Source: Bombyx mori (taxonomy: Eukaryota; Arthropoda; Insecta; Lepidoptera; Bombycidae). From it: a stretch of 64,000 nt of DNA. A program made the translations under genes and the position numbers. Each line of letters starts with the position of its first letter. Position 1 is the first letter of the stretch. Positions 31,217-40,366 of the stretch are shown here, piece by piece. The notes beneath the pieces were generated by a model. The model did not search any database, was not told the origin of the DNA, and worked only from the letters and a program-made list of their open reading frames with translations. The stretch lies in contig NC_085117.1 of assembly GCF_030269925.1 (NCBI RefSeq), positions 5,642,731-5,706,730 on the forward strand. The letters are read 5' to 3'.

Positions 31217-31714
31217 AAAGAAAGATAAGTCAATAGACAAGCTCCTAGCGTGCGACTAGTGAGGCGAGTAAGGTCTTATCAACTGATAATACAGGGAAAC
31301 CGTTTAACTGCACACACAAAAGCGTTTTCGTTTCTCTGTGTACTGGCACATCACTTCCACAAGCTATTATCAACGGTTTCTTACGGCGTTAAGGTCGAGA
31401 ATCGGTTGGTAGATGATTATTATTCCCACATCCGCGTCGGCACGAGATTAGAGATGGTAATATCCGCGTGTCGGGCGCAGCTTCCGCGTCTCTACGAGAA
31501 AGAATTAGTTGGAGCGGCCATTTATTATCTCTTCAGAAGTATCGTTTCGTGATTATAATTCTGATTTTAATTTGTGATATCAATGTTCGCTTTGAATATA
31601 AATATTTTGGGATTCTATTTATATTCTGGTTATTATGTTATGATTATTATTGTATTATTATTATTATGTTATTATATAATTACGATCATTTTTGTTTAAG
31701 ACATTACTGGTGGC
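31217..31714. other. No recognised feature
   Basis: The plus-strand frame at 31250-31552 shows no motif. TTA-rich repeats near 31640-31690 may be the tail of the old LINE copy that begins next. Confidence 0.4.
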
Positions 31715-31849
31715 CCGGAGGCCTTTCCAGTTTTACCAGGACAGGTGGGCGAGCAAGGGCTCAGCCAGGAGTGGTGGGATTTCTTAATAGCTACTCGAGC
31801 GCCTCTAAAAGAGACCTAATAGCTCAAGAGTAGCTGCTTTGCCAAAGAA

Positions 31850-31851
<2 letters not shown>
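31715..31851 (-). mobile_element. Older Jockey copy, 3' part (split by LINE 2)
   Basis: GGTGGCCCGGAGGCCTTTCC and CAAGGGCTCAGCCAGG repeat the 3' UTR end of element 2 (31937-32060) with substitutions. The copy stops at GCCAAAGAATC and continues at 37064, so element 2 sits inside it. Confidence 0.88.

Positions 31852-31852
<1 letters not shown>
31840..31852. repeat. Target-site duplication, left copy (LINE 2)
   Basis: TGCCAAAGAATCT here and at 37064-37076. Confidence 0.88.
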
Positions 31853-31921
<69 letters not shown>

Positions 31922-31924
<3 letters not shown>

Positions 31925-32144
31925 ATTGAAAGTTTACTGGTGGCCCGAAGGCCTTTCCAGTTTCACCAGGACAGGTGGGCGAGCAAAGGCTCAGCCAAGA
32001 GGGGTGGGATAACAACTGCCCGAGCGCCTCCGCAGGAGACCTAACAACTCAAGAGCAATTGTTTCGCGAATGAATCTACTACCGGATCGGAATCGCGACC
32101 CGCTGAGAAGATCCGGCGAGAAACTCAGCGGGCTGATGCATGGG
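31922..32144 (-). other. 3' UTR of LINE 2 with stem-loops
   Basis: Starting 12 nt after the ORF2 stop, CCCGCTGAG pairs with CTCAGCGGG (32099-32132) around the same 16-nt loop as in element 1. The fourth base pair is G-C here and A-T in element 1. A GGCC-CGAA-GGCC hairpin lies near the 3' end (about 31943-31954). Confidence 0.82.
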
Positions 32145-35027
32145 TTAGGTTGCACGTCGACCTCTTTGTCGAGTTCGACGAGTACGGTTACCGGGGTCCC
32201 TAAGCCTGCCCCTAGTATTAGAGCTGAAGGCATCTAATGCAAAGGTTATTGGATCTGATGGATCCGTAAGGACGTGTCTAGGGCGTCGACGGTGACTGGC
32301 TCCTGCATGATCAGGATTCGGGGAGTAGTCAGCGGCGGCAACGATAAGGCGATTATCATGACGCATAGCCTTATCGAAGTATCGTTCCGACGCTGACTTC
32401 ATGTATTTCCGAATTGATTCGAGGCCCAGGTCGTCGTGTAGGTCAACGTTCCTCACGAACCACGGAGCCCCGACAGCTAACCTGCAAAAGCGGGATTGTA
32501 GGGATTGGAGGGTGTCTATGTGTGTGCGGGCCGCGTGAGCGAACACCACACTCGCGTAAGTCATGACGGGCCTTATGCAAGTTTTGTAAAGTGTCACCTT
32601 GTTCCGAAGGGACATTTTACTCCGCTTACAGATCATGGGGTAGAGTCTACCGAGAATAAACGCGGCACGGTCACGGACTGATTTTATATGCGGGCGGAAT
32701 GTCATCGAGGCATCCAGGGTAACGCCCAGGTACTTGACCTTCCTGACCCAGGGTATGGATTGTCTAAAGAGAGTAATCGGGGGTGTGAGATTCCTCCTCC
32801 TAATCCGGGAGGAAATCCGTGTGGAGCTTCCCCTCTGAAATAGCACCGCAGTACTTTTCGCTGGGTTGATGTCTATGCGCCATTTTCGGAACCACTGTCC
32901 TAGGGCTAGGGCTGCGCTCTGAAGCTTCTTCGCGATTAGGGACTTATTTCTACTAGAATAGTAAACAGTCGTGTCGTCGGCGAATAAAGCTAAATGGGTC
33001 GGCGGCGACCGGGGAATATCGTTGACGAATAAGCTAAATAGGAGGGGTGAGAGGACAGAGCCTTGCGGGACTCCAGCTGTGAGAGGTCGTGGGGAGGAGC
33101 GGGTTCCCTCGACTCGATATCGAAAAGAGCGGTTCGACAAGAAGTCCCGTATGATCAGCACGAGACTATCCGGCACGCCCATGTTGAATAGTTTGAAAAT
33201 CAAACCATTGTGCCAGACTTTGTCGAACGCTTTTGCGACGTCGAAGAAGAGAGCTCCCGTGTATAACGGTTTTGGTCGATTAAGCCCCACAAGAATGTGC
33301 TCCGTGAGGCGGTGCACCTGTTGAACGCATGAGTGATTTGTACGGAATCCGAATTGTTCATCGATAAGAATGCCCTTGGATGAGACGAAGTCTCTGAGGC
33401 GTTTGTAGAGCAGACGCTCATACAGTTTGCCTAGAGACATGAGGAGGCTAATCGGGCGGTAGCTCGTCGGATGATTTTTTGGTTTACCGGGTTTATGTAT
33501 GCCGATAACGTCCGCTTCTTTCCACACCGCGGGAAAGATACAGTTCGCCATAGCGGCATTGAAAATAGATGCCAACATCACGATGAGTTGGACGGGTAGA
33601 AGTTTAATAACGCGGTTGGATATACCGTCGGAACCGGGAGCCTTGCGAGGACGTAGGTCTTTGATCAAGTCTTTAACTTCCATCGGGGTGACGGGTGGTA
33701 ACGCATCAGAGGGTGGCAAGGAGGCTCTGCGTTCTACCTCACTGTCTACTAATTCTACATGAACAGGGTCCACGGATTGAGTGCTGGGCGTGCACTGGGT
33801 TTGCAATGTATCGGCCAGCAGCTCTGCTTTTTCGTCATCATCGAACGCCGCGAGTCGGCCTGAGGGGCCTACGAGGGGGGGCATAGTTACTACCGTATCC
33901 GATTTGAGAGTACGAGCTAAGCGGTAGTAAGACCTTTGAGAGGGCGCGAGTCCTTCTAAGAAATCAGACCATCTGGCATCTCGGACTTCGGTGATGCGAG
34001 ACTTTACGTCGCGTTGTAGGGCACGCATTCGAATACGATTTTCCGCGGTAGGATACCTATCGTACGCACGGATCGAGGCGTTCTTAGCTCTAAGGAGTTC
34101 CCTAATATCGTCGGGCAATTTGAAGCGGTGAAGGAAGTCCTCCGCTACAACTTGCTTCGATGACCTATCTAATGTCGAGGTGATGTGTGACGTTACGATG
34201 TCTATGGCTTCAGCGGTATCCTGAGGAGACGGGATAGAGTCCGGACTAAACGGAAGCGATGGTGGATCAGATTCAGCCAGGCTGATGCCCAGCGTGTGCC
34301 AATCCACCACAGTCCTCGTGACGGGAACGGAATCGGGAGCGCGACCGAGCTTCATAACGACGGGACGGTGGTCTGAATCTAACTCTGAAACTACTTCGAT
34401 CGAGTGTAAGCGCAGAGTTACGTTTTTTAATAACGCTATGTCGAGTATATCCGGGCGATGCGCGATATTTAGCGGGTAGTGAGTCGGGGTTAGCGGAGCG
34501 ACGATATCGAAGGCGAGATCATCGACTAACGCGTCAAGCCGCCTGCCATTCGGGGTTGTGGTGTGTGAGTTCCACCTGATGTGTTTACAATTTAGGTCGC
34601 CCGCCAGAATGACAGAGCTCCCCATACCGAGCAGCGCCTCGATATCACTGCTTAGAACGATCTTATCCGGTGGAAGATAAACGGACGCGATAACGATCGG
34701 CGCGTGTCCCGTCAGTGAGATTCGGCACACTGATGCTTCGATATTAGCGAGCGCGGGAGGATCGAGCGGGACGCAATGCAGGGCTCTTCTATAGTAAATG
34801 ACGGTACCACCACCACGGGCAGAGAGCCTGTCGTTCCTGACCATGTTATAGTTCGCGATTTTAGGGTCACGGCGCGCGGGCTTAAGTAGGGTCTCCTGCA
34901 CTAAAAAGATATCAATTTGGTGGTCACGCAAAAAGTCAGAAACCTGATCACGTTGATTTGCGAGACCGTAAGCGTTAAAAAATCCTATCGTTACGGATAG
35001 GGGCTTTATTCTACTTATATACGCCAT
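32145..35027 (-). CDS. LINE ORF2: apurinic-type endonuclease + reverse transcriptase
   Basis: 960 residues, the same length and domain order as the ORF2 at 23308-26190. Endonuclease: FFNAYGL (N18), VQETLLKP (E45), LAGDLN (D144, N146) and SELDSDH. Reverse transcriptase: APGSDGI, YRPISLL, FFDVAKAFDKVW, GVPQGSVLSP, LFADDTTVYY (two catalytic Asp in FADD) and VKYLGVTLD. The region between endonuclease and RT and the C-terminus diverge most from element 1. The ATG (35025-35027) follows the ORF1 stop by three bases (TAA-TCA-ATG) in the same frame, so translation by termination-reinitiation is likely; this was shown for other silkworm LINEs (SART1) and is inferred here. No break was seen. Confidence 0.93.
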   Translation of the reverse strand: MAYISRIKPLSVTIGFFNAYGLANQRDQVSDFLRDHQIDIFLVQETLLKPARRDPKIANYNMVRNDRLSARGGGTVIYYRRALHCVPLDPPALANIEASVCRISLTGHAPIVIASVYLPPDKIVLSSDIEALLGMGSSVILAGDLNCKHIRWNSHTTTPNGRRLDALVDDLAFDIVAPLTPTHYPLNIAHRPDILDIALLKNVTLRLHSIEVVSELDSDHRPVVMKLGRAPDSVPVTRTVVDWHTLGISLAESDPPSLPFSPDSIPSPQDTAEAIDIVTSHITSTLDRSSKQVVAEDFLHRFKLPDDIRELLRAKNASIRAYDRYPTAENRIRMRALQRDVKSRITEVRDARWSDFLEGLAPSQRSYYRLARTLKSDTVVTMPPLVGPSGRLAAFDDDEKAELLADTLQTQCTPSTQSVDPVHVELVDSEVERRASLPPSDALPPVTPMEVKDLIKDLRPRKAPGSDGISNRVIKLLPVQLIVMLASIFNAAMANCIFPAVWKEADVIGIHKPGKPKNHPTSYRPISLLMSLGKLYERLLYKRLRDFVSSKGILIDEQFGFRTNHSCVQQVHRLTEHILVGLNRPKPLYTGALFFDVAKAFDKVWHNGLIFKLFNMGVPDSLVLIIRDFLSNRSFRYRVEGTRSSPRPLTAGVPQGSVLSPLLFSLFVNDIPRSPPTHLALFADDTTVYYSSRNKSLIAKKLQSAALALGQWFRKWRIDINPAKSTAVLFQRGSSTRISSRIRRRNLTPPITLFRQSIPWVRKVKYLGVTLDASMTFRPHIKSVRDRAAFILGRLYPMICKRSKMSLRNKVTLYKTCIRPVMTYASVVFAHAARTHIDTLQSLQSRFCRLAVGAPWFVRNVDLHDDLGLESIRKYMKSASERYFDKAMRHDNRLIVAAADYSPNPDHAGASHRRRPRHVLTDPSDPITFALDAFSSNTRGRLRDPGNRTRRTRQRGRRAT

Positions 35028-35030
35028 TGA

Positions 35031-36659
35031 TTACCGGCGGAGTGAGGGGAGGACGTACGTATTTAATGACGCGTATACGTCGGCGTATTCTTGCACAACG
35101 GCGATAAAGTGTTGTGCAGTGGAGGCAGCGCGAATGGCGTCGCCCAAAGCGTTAACGCGCTCAAAGTTGATCGACTGAAAGAAGTCGATCGCTAAAGCGA
35201 GATTGTCGGACGCGGTCGGAGGGCAAGTCGCGGGAGAGGGACGAGTCGCGGGGGCGGGACGAATCGCGGAGGAGGGAGTTGTAGCCGTGTTCGTGTACGG
35301 CAGCGGTTTTGCCCAGGCCGAGACACTGGGCACCGCCGCCGGAACGAACGCTGGCTTAGCCTGCGACGCAGAGGGTGCCGAGGCTTTGATGTCTGGGCCG
35401 GAAGCTCGGAGGCGGTTTTGGCGGGCGACGCGGCGATTTATTTTAGGGGCTCGGGGGCAACCACGGTAATTCGCGGGGTGACCCTGTGTTCGACACAGGA
35501 CGCAGCTAGGCGGTTCCGTCGCGGTTTTTTGGTCGCGAGCGCAGAGGGCCGTGGCGTGATCGCCCAAACACTTAACACATCGGGGGCGCGCGTGACAGTT
35601 ACGGGAAGAGTGCCCGTACAATTGACAGTTATGGCACTGGCTAGGAGTGCCTTTTTTATGGGGGGCTTCGACAGCGATACCAGAGAGCCTACAGACGGTC
35701 TGTGTGTTAAAGATTTTCTTACCCTCGGGGGTAGGCTGGAGAGCGACTAGAACCATATTATATGGCTCCCTACCGCGACCGGTGTGCATACGGTGCACAG
35801 AATTCACTGGTAGGCCTTGTTCTAACAGGTCGGCTTTTACGAGCTCTACATCTAACTCTTTAGGGATTCCGCGTATTACAACGCGGAGTTCGCGCTCCTC
35901 CTGGAGCGTATACGTATGGAAACTTATACGCTCCTTACGGAGGTAAGAAGAGAGGGCCCTATGGTCGTCGGGTGTTTGAACCTTAATTTGAATGCCGTTC
36001 GCGAGGTTACGGGCATTCGTGAAATTTATATTTTTGGCCTTAAGGGCCAGGCAAACTCGATCCCAAGCTGCCTTCTCCTGAAGGATAACCGGAGGAGGGG
36101 TCTGGGTTTTATTTTGTGCCACCGGACGCGGCGACGGAGTGGCACGGGCTGGGGGCGCAACGGGAGTCTGAGGGCGGGGGCGCGACGCGTTCACGGCTTT
36201 GCTAATTTTAGCGGCCGCGGGAGCTCGAGACTCCGCGGCACGCTTCTTACCCTTCTGTACCAGGGTGAATCCATCCGTCGATGAGGCGGGGGCGAGGTCG
36301 ACCTCCATGTCCGAGTCAGAGTCGGAGCACGAGGAGGCGGGTGCAGGCGACCTACGAGCAAGTGTAGGTGTTTTAGAGGGCGCGACGGAGGCCGCGGATG
36401 ATCGCTCAGCTGAAACGATGGTCACGGCGGACGACGCAGCAGCTTTTCTCGCCAGTATAGGCGACACGGGAGCGGCAGGCACGACAGAGGCTGCGGTGCT
36501 CAATGCAGAAGCTTTGTACGCAGGTACAGGCGACGCAGGAGCAGCGAGCGCGGCGGAGTCCTCGAGAGGGCTCGCAGTGTGATTGGCCTTGAAGGCCAAA
36601 AACTCCGAGGCGAGCTGTGGGTGGCGAAGTCGGAGGAATTCCGCGAATACAGCGTCCAT
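35031..36659 (-). CDS. LINE ORF1: gag-like protein with three zinc knuckles
   Basis: The frame is open from 36704 (a GTG) but the first ATG is 36657-36659, giving 542 residues. Numbered from 36704: an Ala/Ser/Pro-rich N-terminus to about 200; RELRVVIRGIPKEL and PYNMVLVALQPTP (about 270-345, PRE_C2HC region); knuckles CHNCQLYGHSSRNC (357-370), CVKCLGDHATALC (376-388) and CVLCRTQGHPANYRGC (401-416); then a Pro-rich tail. The protein should bind element RNA. Three knuckles and the preceding region align closely with the ORF1 of element 1, while the N-terminal halves do not. A minus-strand alternative frame at 36406-36954 and plus-strand frames over this gene are shadows. Confidence 0.9.
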   Translation of the reverse strand: MDAVFAEFLRLRHPQLASEFLAFKANHTASPLEDSAALAAPASPVPAYKASALSTAASVVPAAPVSPILARKAAASSAVTIVSAERSSAASVAPSKTPTLARRSPAPASSCSDSDSDMEVDLAPASSTDGFTLVQKGKKRAAESRAPAAAKISKAVNASRPRPQTPVAPPARATPSPRPVAQNKTQTPPPVILQEKAAWDRVCLALKAKNINFTNARNLANGIQIKVQTPDDHRALSSYLRKERISFHTYTLQEERELRVVIRGIPKELDVELVKADLLEQGLPVNSVHRMHTGRGREPYNMVLVALQPTPEGKKIFNTQTVCRLSGIAVEAPHKKGTPSQCHNCQLYGHSSRNCHARPRCVKCLGDHATALCARDQKTATEPPSCVLCRTQGHPANYRGCPRAPKINRRVARQNRLRASGPDIKASAPSASQAKPAFVPAAVPSVSAWAKPLPYTNTATTPSSAIRPAPATRPSPATCPPTASDNLALAIDFFQSINFERVNALGDAIRAASTAQHFIAVVQEYADVYASLNTYVLPSLRR

Positions 36660-37063
36660 GATCGCTGAGTACCCAGGTGGGGCGGCCCCGGGTCTTGAAA
36701 ACACTCGCCTTGCGGCGAGGCCCCAACTTCTCGGACCTGAGCGGTTCTATTGAACACAGGTGGCAATGCGGCGCGATTACTACAGGACAAAGAAAAAGCA
36801 CAACAAAACAAAAATTACGAAAAGAAACAAAACAAATAAATACTTGCAGGAAACCACTTTGTCGGCAGATGTACCACGAACACAGAAACAACAAAAGGAA
36901 ACAAAACAAATAAAAACTTCCAGAAAGAGCACTTAGTCGGCAGATGTACCACAAACACAGGCCGCGCGAACAATGGCCGGGCTAACAAAAGCCGGGCGAA
37001 CAAAGACCGGGCGATCGAGTGGACGATGAGCACGTCCGCACGTGACGGGTGCCTCTATCGGAA
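36660..37063 (-). promoter_or_regulatory. 5' UTR and internal promoter of LINE 2
   Basis: If the base complementary to 37064 is +1, the start reads ATTCCGATAG (initiator-like A-T-T-C) and GGACGTG (37031-37037) begins exactly at +28, the classic downstream promoter element position. Next come four 15-bp units of the type GCCGGGCGAACAAAG on the plus strand (about 36959-37016), then two 74-bp units (36824-36897 and from 36898). A perfect stem CTCGCC/GGCGAG with a 4-nt loop (36704-36719) lies just before ORF1. No TATA box was seen near the start. Confidence 0.65.
36824..36961. repeat. 74-bp tandem repeat, about 1.9 units
   Basis: GAAACAAAACAAATAAA opens each unit. GTCGGCAGATGTACCAC and a second half follow in both. 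It lies inside the 5' UTR of LINE 2. Confidence 0.85.
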
Positions 37064-37235
37064 TGCCAAAGAATCTACTACTGGATCGAAATCGCAACCG
37101 CTGAGAAGATCCGGCGAGAAACTCAGCGGGCTGATGTTTAGGTTAGGTTGCACGTCGAACTCTTTGCCGAGTTCAACGATTACGGTTACCGAAGTCCCTG
37201 TTTCTAGTGTTAGAGCTAAAGGCGTCTAATGCAAG
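37064..37235 (-). mobile_element. Older Jockey copy, 5' part (split by LINE 2)
   Basis: From the right target copy (37064-37076) it continues CTACTGGATCGAAATCGC and the stem-loop region (37098-37130), then the end of ORF2 up to TAATGCAAGG. This is the part missing from 31715-31851. The copy is 5'-truncated near 37235 and its ORF end is mutated, so it is older than the insertion. Confidence 0.88.
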
Positions 37236-37420
37236 GATTGTAATAGTGTATTTAACTACGATTTGTATGACTATTGTTGTAATGTATTTCGCCGAGATAG
37301 ATACTCTATTTTCTCCTATGGAACCAAGAAAGATGATGCATAGGTTTTGATCACGGTCAAGAAGTCATTTGGCGTTGTACGTAAAACTGATTGGGAATCA
37401 CAATTTGAGGATTTGTGGCT

Positions 37421-37817
37421 GGGATGGGTGGATGAGCTCACCACAGCCCATATACATCTACGACGTAAATGCGCCACCCACCTTGAGATATCAGTTCTAA
37501 GGTCTCAGCATAGTTACAACGGCTACCCCGCCCTTCAAACCGAAACGCATTACTGCTTCACGGCAGAAATAGGCAGGGTGGTGGTACCTACCCGCGCGGA
37601 CTAACAAGAGGTCCTACCATCAGTAATTACGCAAATTATAATTTTGCAGGTTTGATTTTTTTACACGATGTTATTCCTTCACCATGGAAGTCAATCGTGA
37701 ACATTTATTGAGTATGTATTTCATTAGAAAAATTGGTACCCGCCTGAGATTCGAATACCGGTGCATCGCTCAACACGAATGCACCGGACGTCTTTATCTT
37801 TTAGGCCACGACGACTT
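37421..37817 (-). mobile_element. Bm1 SINE, nearly full length
   Basis: It runs from the rc of the CTGTGGTGAGCTC end to the rc of AAGTCGTCGTGGCCTAAAAG. The A-box and B-box regions are present but mutated (TTCGAATCTCAGG). Confidence 0.9.
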
Positions 37818-38250
37818 TCAAAGCGTACAATTGATACAAACGTGTCTTCAGTGGCATACTTTAAAACGCTTATATTATATTCACAATGTGAGTGTCAGAG
37901 GCACCTTTATACGAGTAACAATTGTAGCATCAGTGAGCTGGCGGCGACTGCGAAGGATAAAGTAAAGAGGAGCGCGGCCGCGTCTCTCGGAACAATATAA
38001 ATGTTCTCTTTGTCTCGCGGATACTTAGAATTCTAATCAATGTCGGATTGTCTCCGGGCGCTTCGTTAAGGACCAGTCTGTTGTCGGCATGTTACGAAAT
38101 GTTATCGGATACGTTACGTCGTGCTACGTTTGATTGACTCTCATGTTTGCGACGCCATCGACATGATGTACCCAATACTAGGTCATGATTCGTCACCTTG
38201 TGTTTCACTTATTATAGTTAGAACTATTATTTCATTGTGGATGTGTAGAA
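37818..38250. other. No recognised feature
   Basis: Non-coding. Confidence 0.45.
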
Positions 38251-38626
38251 AGTCGTCGTGGCCTAAAGGATAAGACGAGCAGTGCATTCGTGTTGAGCGA
38301 TGCACCGGTGTTCGAATATCAGGCGGGTACGAATTTTTCTCATGAAATGTACGTAATCAACAAATGTTCATGATTGACTTCCACGATGAAGGAATAACAT
38401 CGTGTAATAAAAATGAAATCCGCAAAATTATAATTTGCGTAATTACTGGTGGTAGGACCTCTTGTGAGTCCGCGCGGGTAGGTACCACCACCCTGCCCAT
38501 TTCTGCCGTGAAGCAGTAATGCGTTTCGGTTTGAAGGATGGGGCAGCCGTGTCTATGGGCTCCAGTAACCACTTAACACCAGGGGGGCTGTGAGCTCGTT
38601 CACCCACCTAAGCAATAAAAAAAAAA
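38251..38626 (+). mobile_element. Bm1 SINE with internal deletion
   Basis: The head AGTCGTCGTGGCCTAAAGG has an A box and a B-box-like GGTGTTCGAATATC. The body is intact to GGGGCAGCCGT, then jumps to GTCTATGGGCTCC, so the middle block (TAACTATACTGAGACC to TTGTAGAT in other copies) is lost. The tail is a 10-A run. Confidence 0.92.
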
Positions 38627-39299
38627 CTTCGTGAATCACCTGGTTCTAAGTGCCTGCTGGAGCTCGCAGATACCTCACACTGCACATGCGCTCATGCCGC
38701 CTGTCTCACCCTTTTTAGCATAGTACTTGACTACTCCGCACGACTTGATCTACTCATTGAACAAACTATCATAGTGCACTAATGCACACAGATATTGAGT
38801 GTCGTACGTGTGTCGCGAGGAAGCGTCGCCTTAACCCGGTCGTTAAATATTCAGAGGCGTCATTAGGAAGCGAAGTTTATCTTCTGACGGCCATTACTCG
38901 GCCTCGCTCAGAGACTCGATTTCTTTGCACAAACTATGATATTGTATAGCATTTCCAAAACCGAGATTTTTTAAGAAAATGTTCCAAAGATCGTAATTTT
39001 TTTCTAATTCCATTCTATACCGTTTTTTTTTTCTTTTGAGGCACCGGCTCATCTGATTATGAACGAGCACCTAGACTGCAGACTGCCGGTATGGGTGTGG
39101 TCTCGGTAGTGAGTGCAGGAGTGATTCCTCCGTAGCAATTGTTAGATAAAACGTTTGCCAATACCTATAATAATCGACAGAAATAGCACGCGCTTCAGTG
39201 TTCCAATACTTTTGATTTCTAAATGTAGTTAGGGTAAACCCGTTTCAGTTACACGTAATCGTTGTCTGAGCCGTATCATTACATGCAATTTCATTCAAA
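38627..39299. other. No recognised feature
   Basis: Non-coding. Confidence 0.4.
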
Positions 39300-39560
39300 T
39301 GTAGAGTTCATCCATATCCACAGTGCATTTCCAGAGAGCTTTTCTGCCACGTACCATCCGACTTTGGAATGAGCTACCCTCCACGGTGTTTTCCGAGCGC
39401 TATGACATGTCTTTCTTCAAACGAGGCTTGTGGACAGTTTTTAGCGTTAGGCAGCTACTTGGCTCTGCCCCTGACATTGCTGACGCCCATGAGCGGCAGT
39501 AACCGCTCACCATCAGATGGACCGTATGCTCGTCTGTCTACTATGGCAATAGAAAAAAAT
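39300..39560 (+). pseudogene. LINE C-terminus and 3' end, second copy
   Basis: It matches 1005-1250: TGCATTTCCAGAGAGCTTTT, the RLWNELPS-type codons (ACTTTGGAATGAGCTACCC), CTGCCCCTGACATTGCTGAC, and a tail of the CTCGTCTGTCTAC type. It is 5'-truncated and its frame carries several substitutions. Confidence 0.72.
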
Positions 39561-39618
39561 ATTGCGCTTAGTCGCCGTTCACCGTCTACCAGTCGTTGGT
39601 TAATATGAAAATATTATT

Positions 39619-40015
39619 GGAACGAAGTTCCTTATGGGACGATGCGGGTACTCTAACCGGGAAAAAACGTCCGTAACGTAAGATTTTTATTATTTATGTA
39701 TAGTCTTAGTATGATGGCTATACAGTGTCTAATGTATGGTCTACGTGATGACCGGTTATTATTATTATTATTCATATAAATAGCTGTTTCTTTGTATTAT
39801 TATTATGATATATTTTTGATAAATCATTGTGAATAAAATAAAGTTGATAACTTTGTAAAGAAGTTTTTTATTTATTTTTATCAATAAAATAATCATAATA
39901 ATAAAAAATGTATACCCGAATAATTATTTTCTTTATACCTCGAATAGAACTTAAAATGAATATTTTTATAATAAGGAACTTCGTTCCTATCCGGTGTCCC
40001 ACGACACCACACATC
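39619..40015 (+). mobile_element. HINE-like element (asymmetric inverted ends, 3' hairpin)
   Basis: The left end is GGAACGAAGTTCCTTAT. The inverted copy ATAAGGAACTTCGTTCC ends 28 bases short of the right end. The remaining tail TATCCGGTGTCCCACGACAC folds as GGTGTC-CCAC-GACACC and ends near ACACATC. The insertion point is next to T-runs. This asymmetric layout fits Helentron (Helitron2)-derived non-autonomous elements. No ORF was found. The closest copy is at 62033-62415. Confidence 0.7.
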
Positions 40016-40366
40016 TTTTTATTATATTATAGGCGATACAGTACAAGCGTGGAGGGTACAGTCGCACCCCCGGAACCCCTACCCCCCACCCCTCACCCCG
40101 CACCCGGACAAGTACACTCGCAGGCCGCAGCTTCCCGACAACTTGTTCGCTGTGTTGTGAATGGCTGTTTAAACTATTGTTCAACTGTTACGAATGATAC
40201 GTGGCTTTATGTTATGCTAATTTGTGAATAATACGTACGTACATATAATAATATTGTCGGTTAGGTTGGTTTACAGTTAGTCAGTTAGGGTACAATATTC
40301 GTCCTTTTTGGCCGGCACCGTACTGTACATGTCTACGCCATTAAGCACGATGTGTTTTATTAATCA
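40016..40366. other. No recognised feature
   Basis: Non-coding, C-rich near 40060-40130. Confidence 0.45.

Larger units (their letters stand above)
31852..37063 (-). mobile_element. Complete Jockey-clade LINE (element 2), inserted in its own family
   Basis: From 5' to 3' on the minus strand: a 404-nt 5' UTR with tandem repeats and an internal-promoter-type start, ORF1, ORF2, a 223-nt 3' UTR and a 70-nt poly(A) (T-run 31852-31921). The 13-bp target duplication is perfect. Both ORFs are uninterrupted. It is related to element 1 along its length, but the last part of the 3' UTR is unrelated (GGCC-CGAA-GGCC hairpin instead of TAGCC...GGCTA). Confidence 0.93.

Noticed and set aside
36406..36954. 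182-codon minus-strand frame
   Set aside because: Alternative frame overlapping the start of the LINE 2 ORF1 and the tandem repeats of its 5' UTR; no domain.
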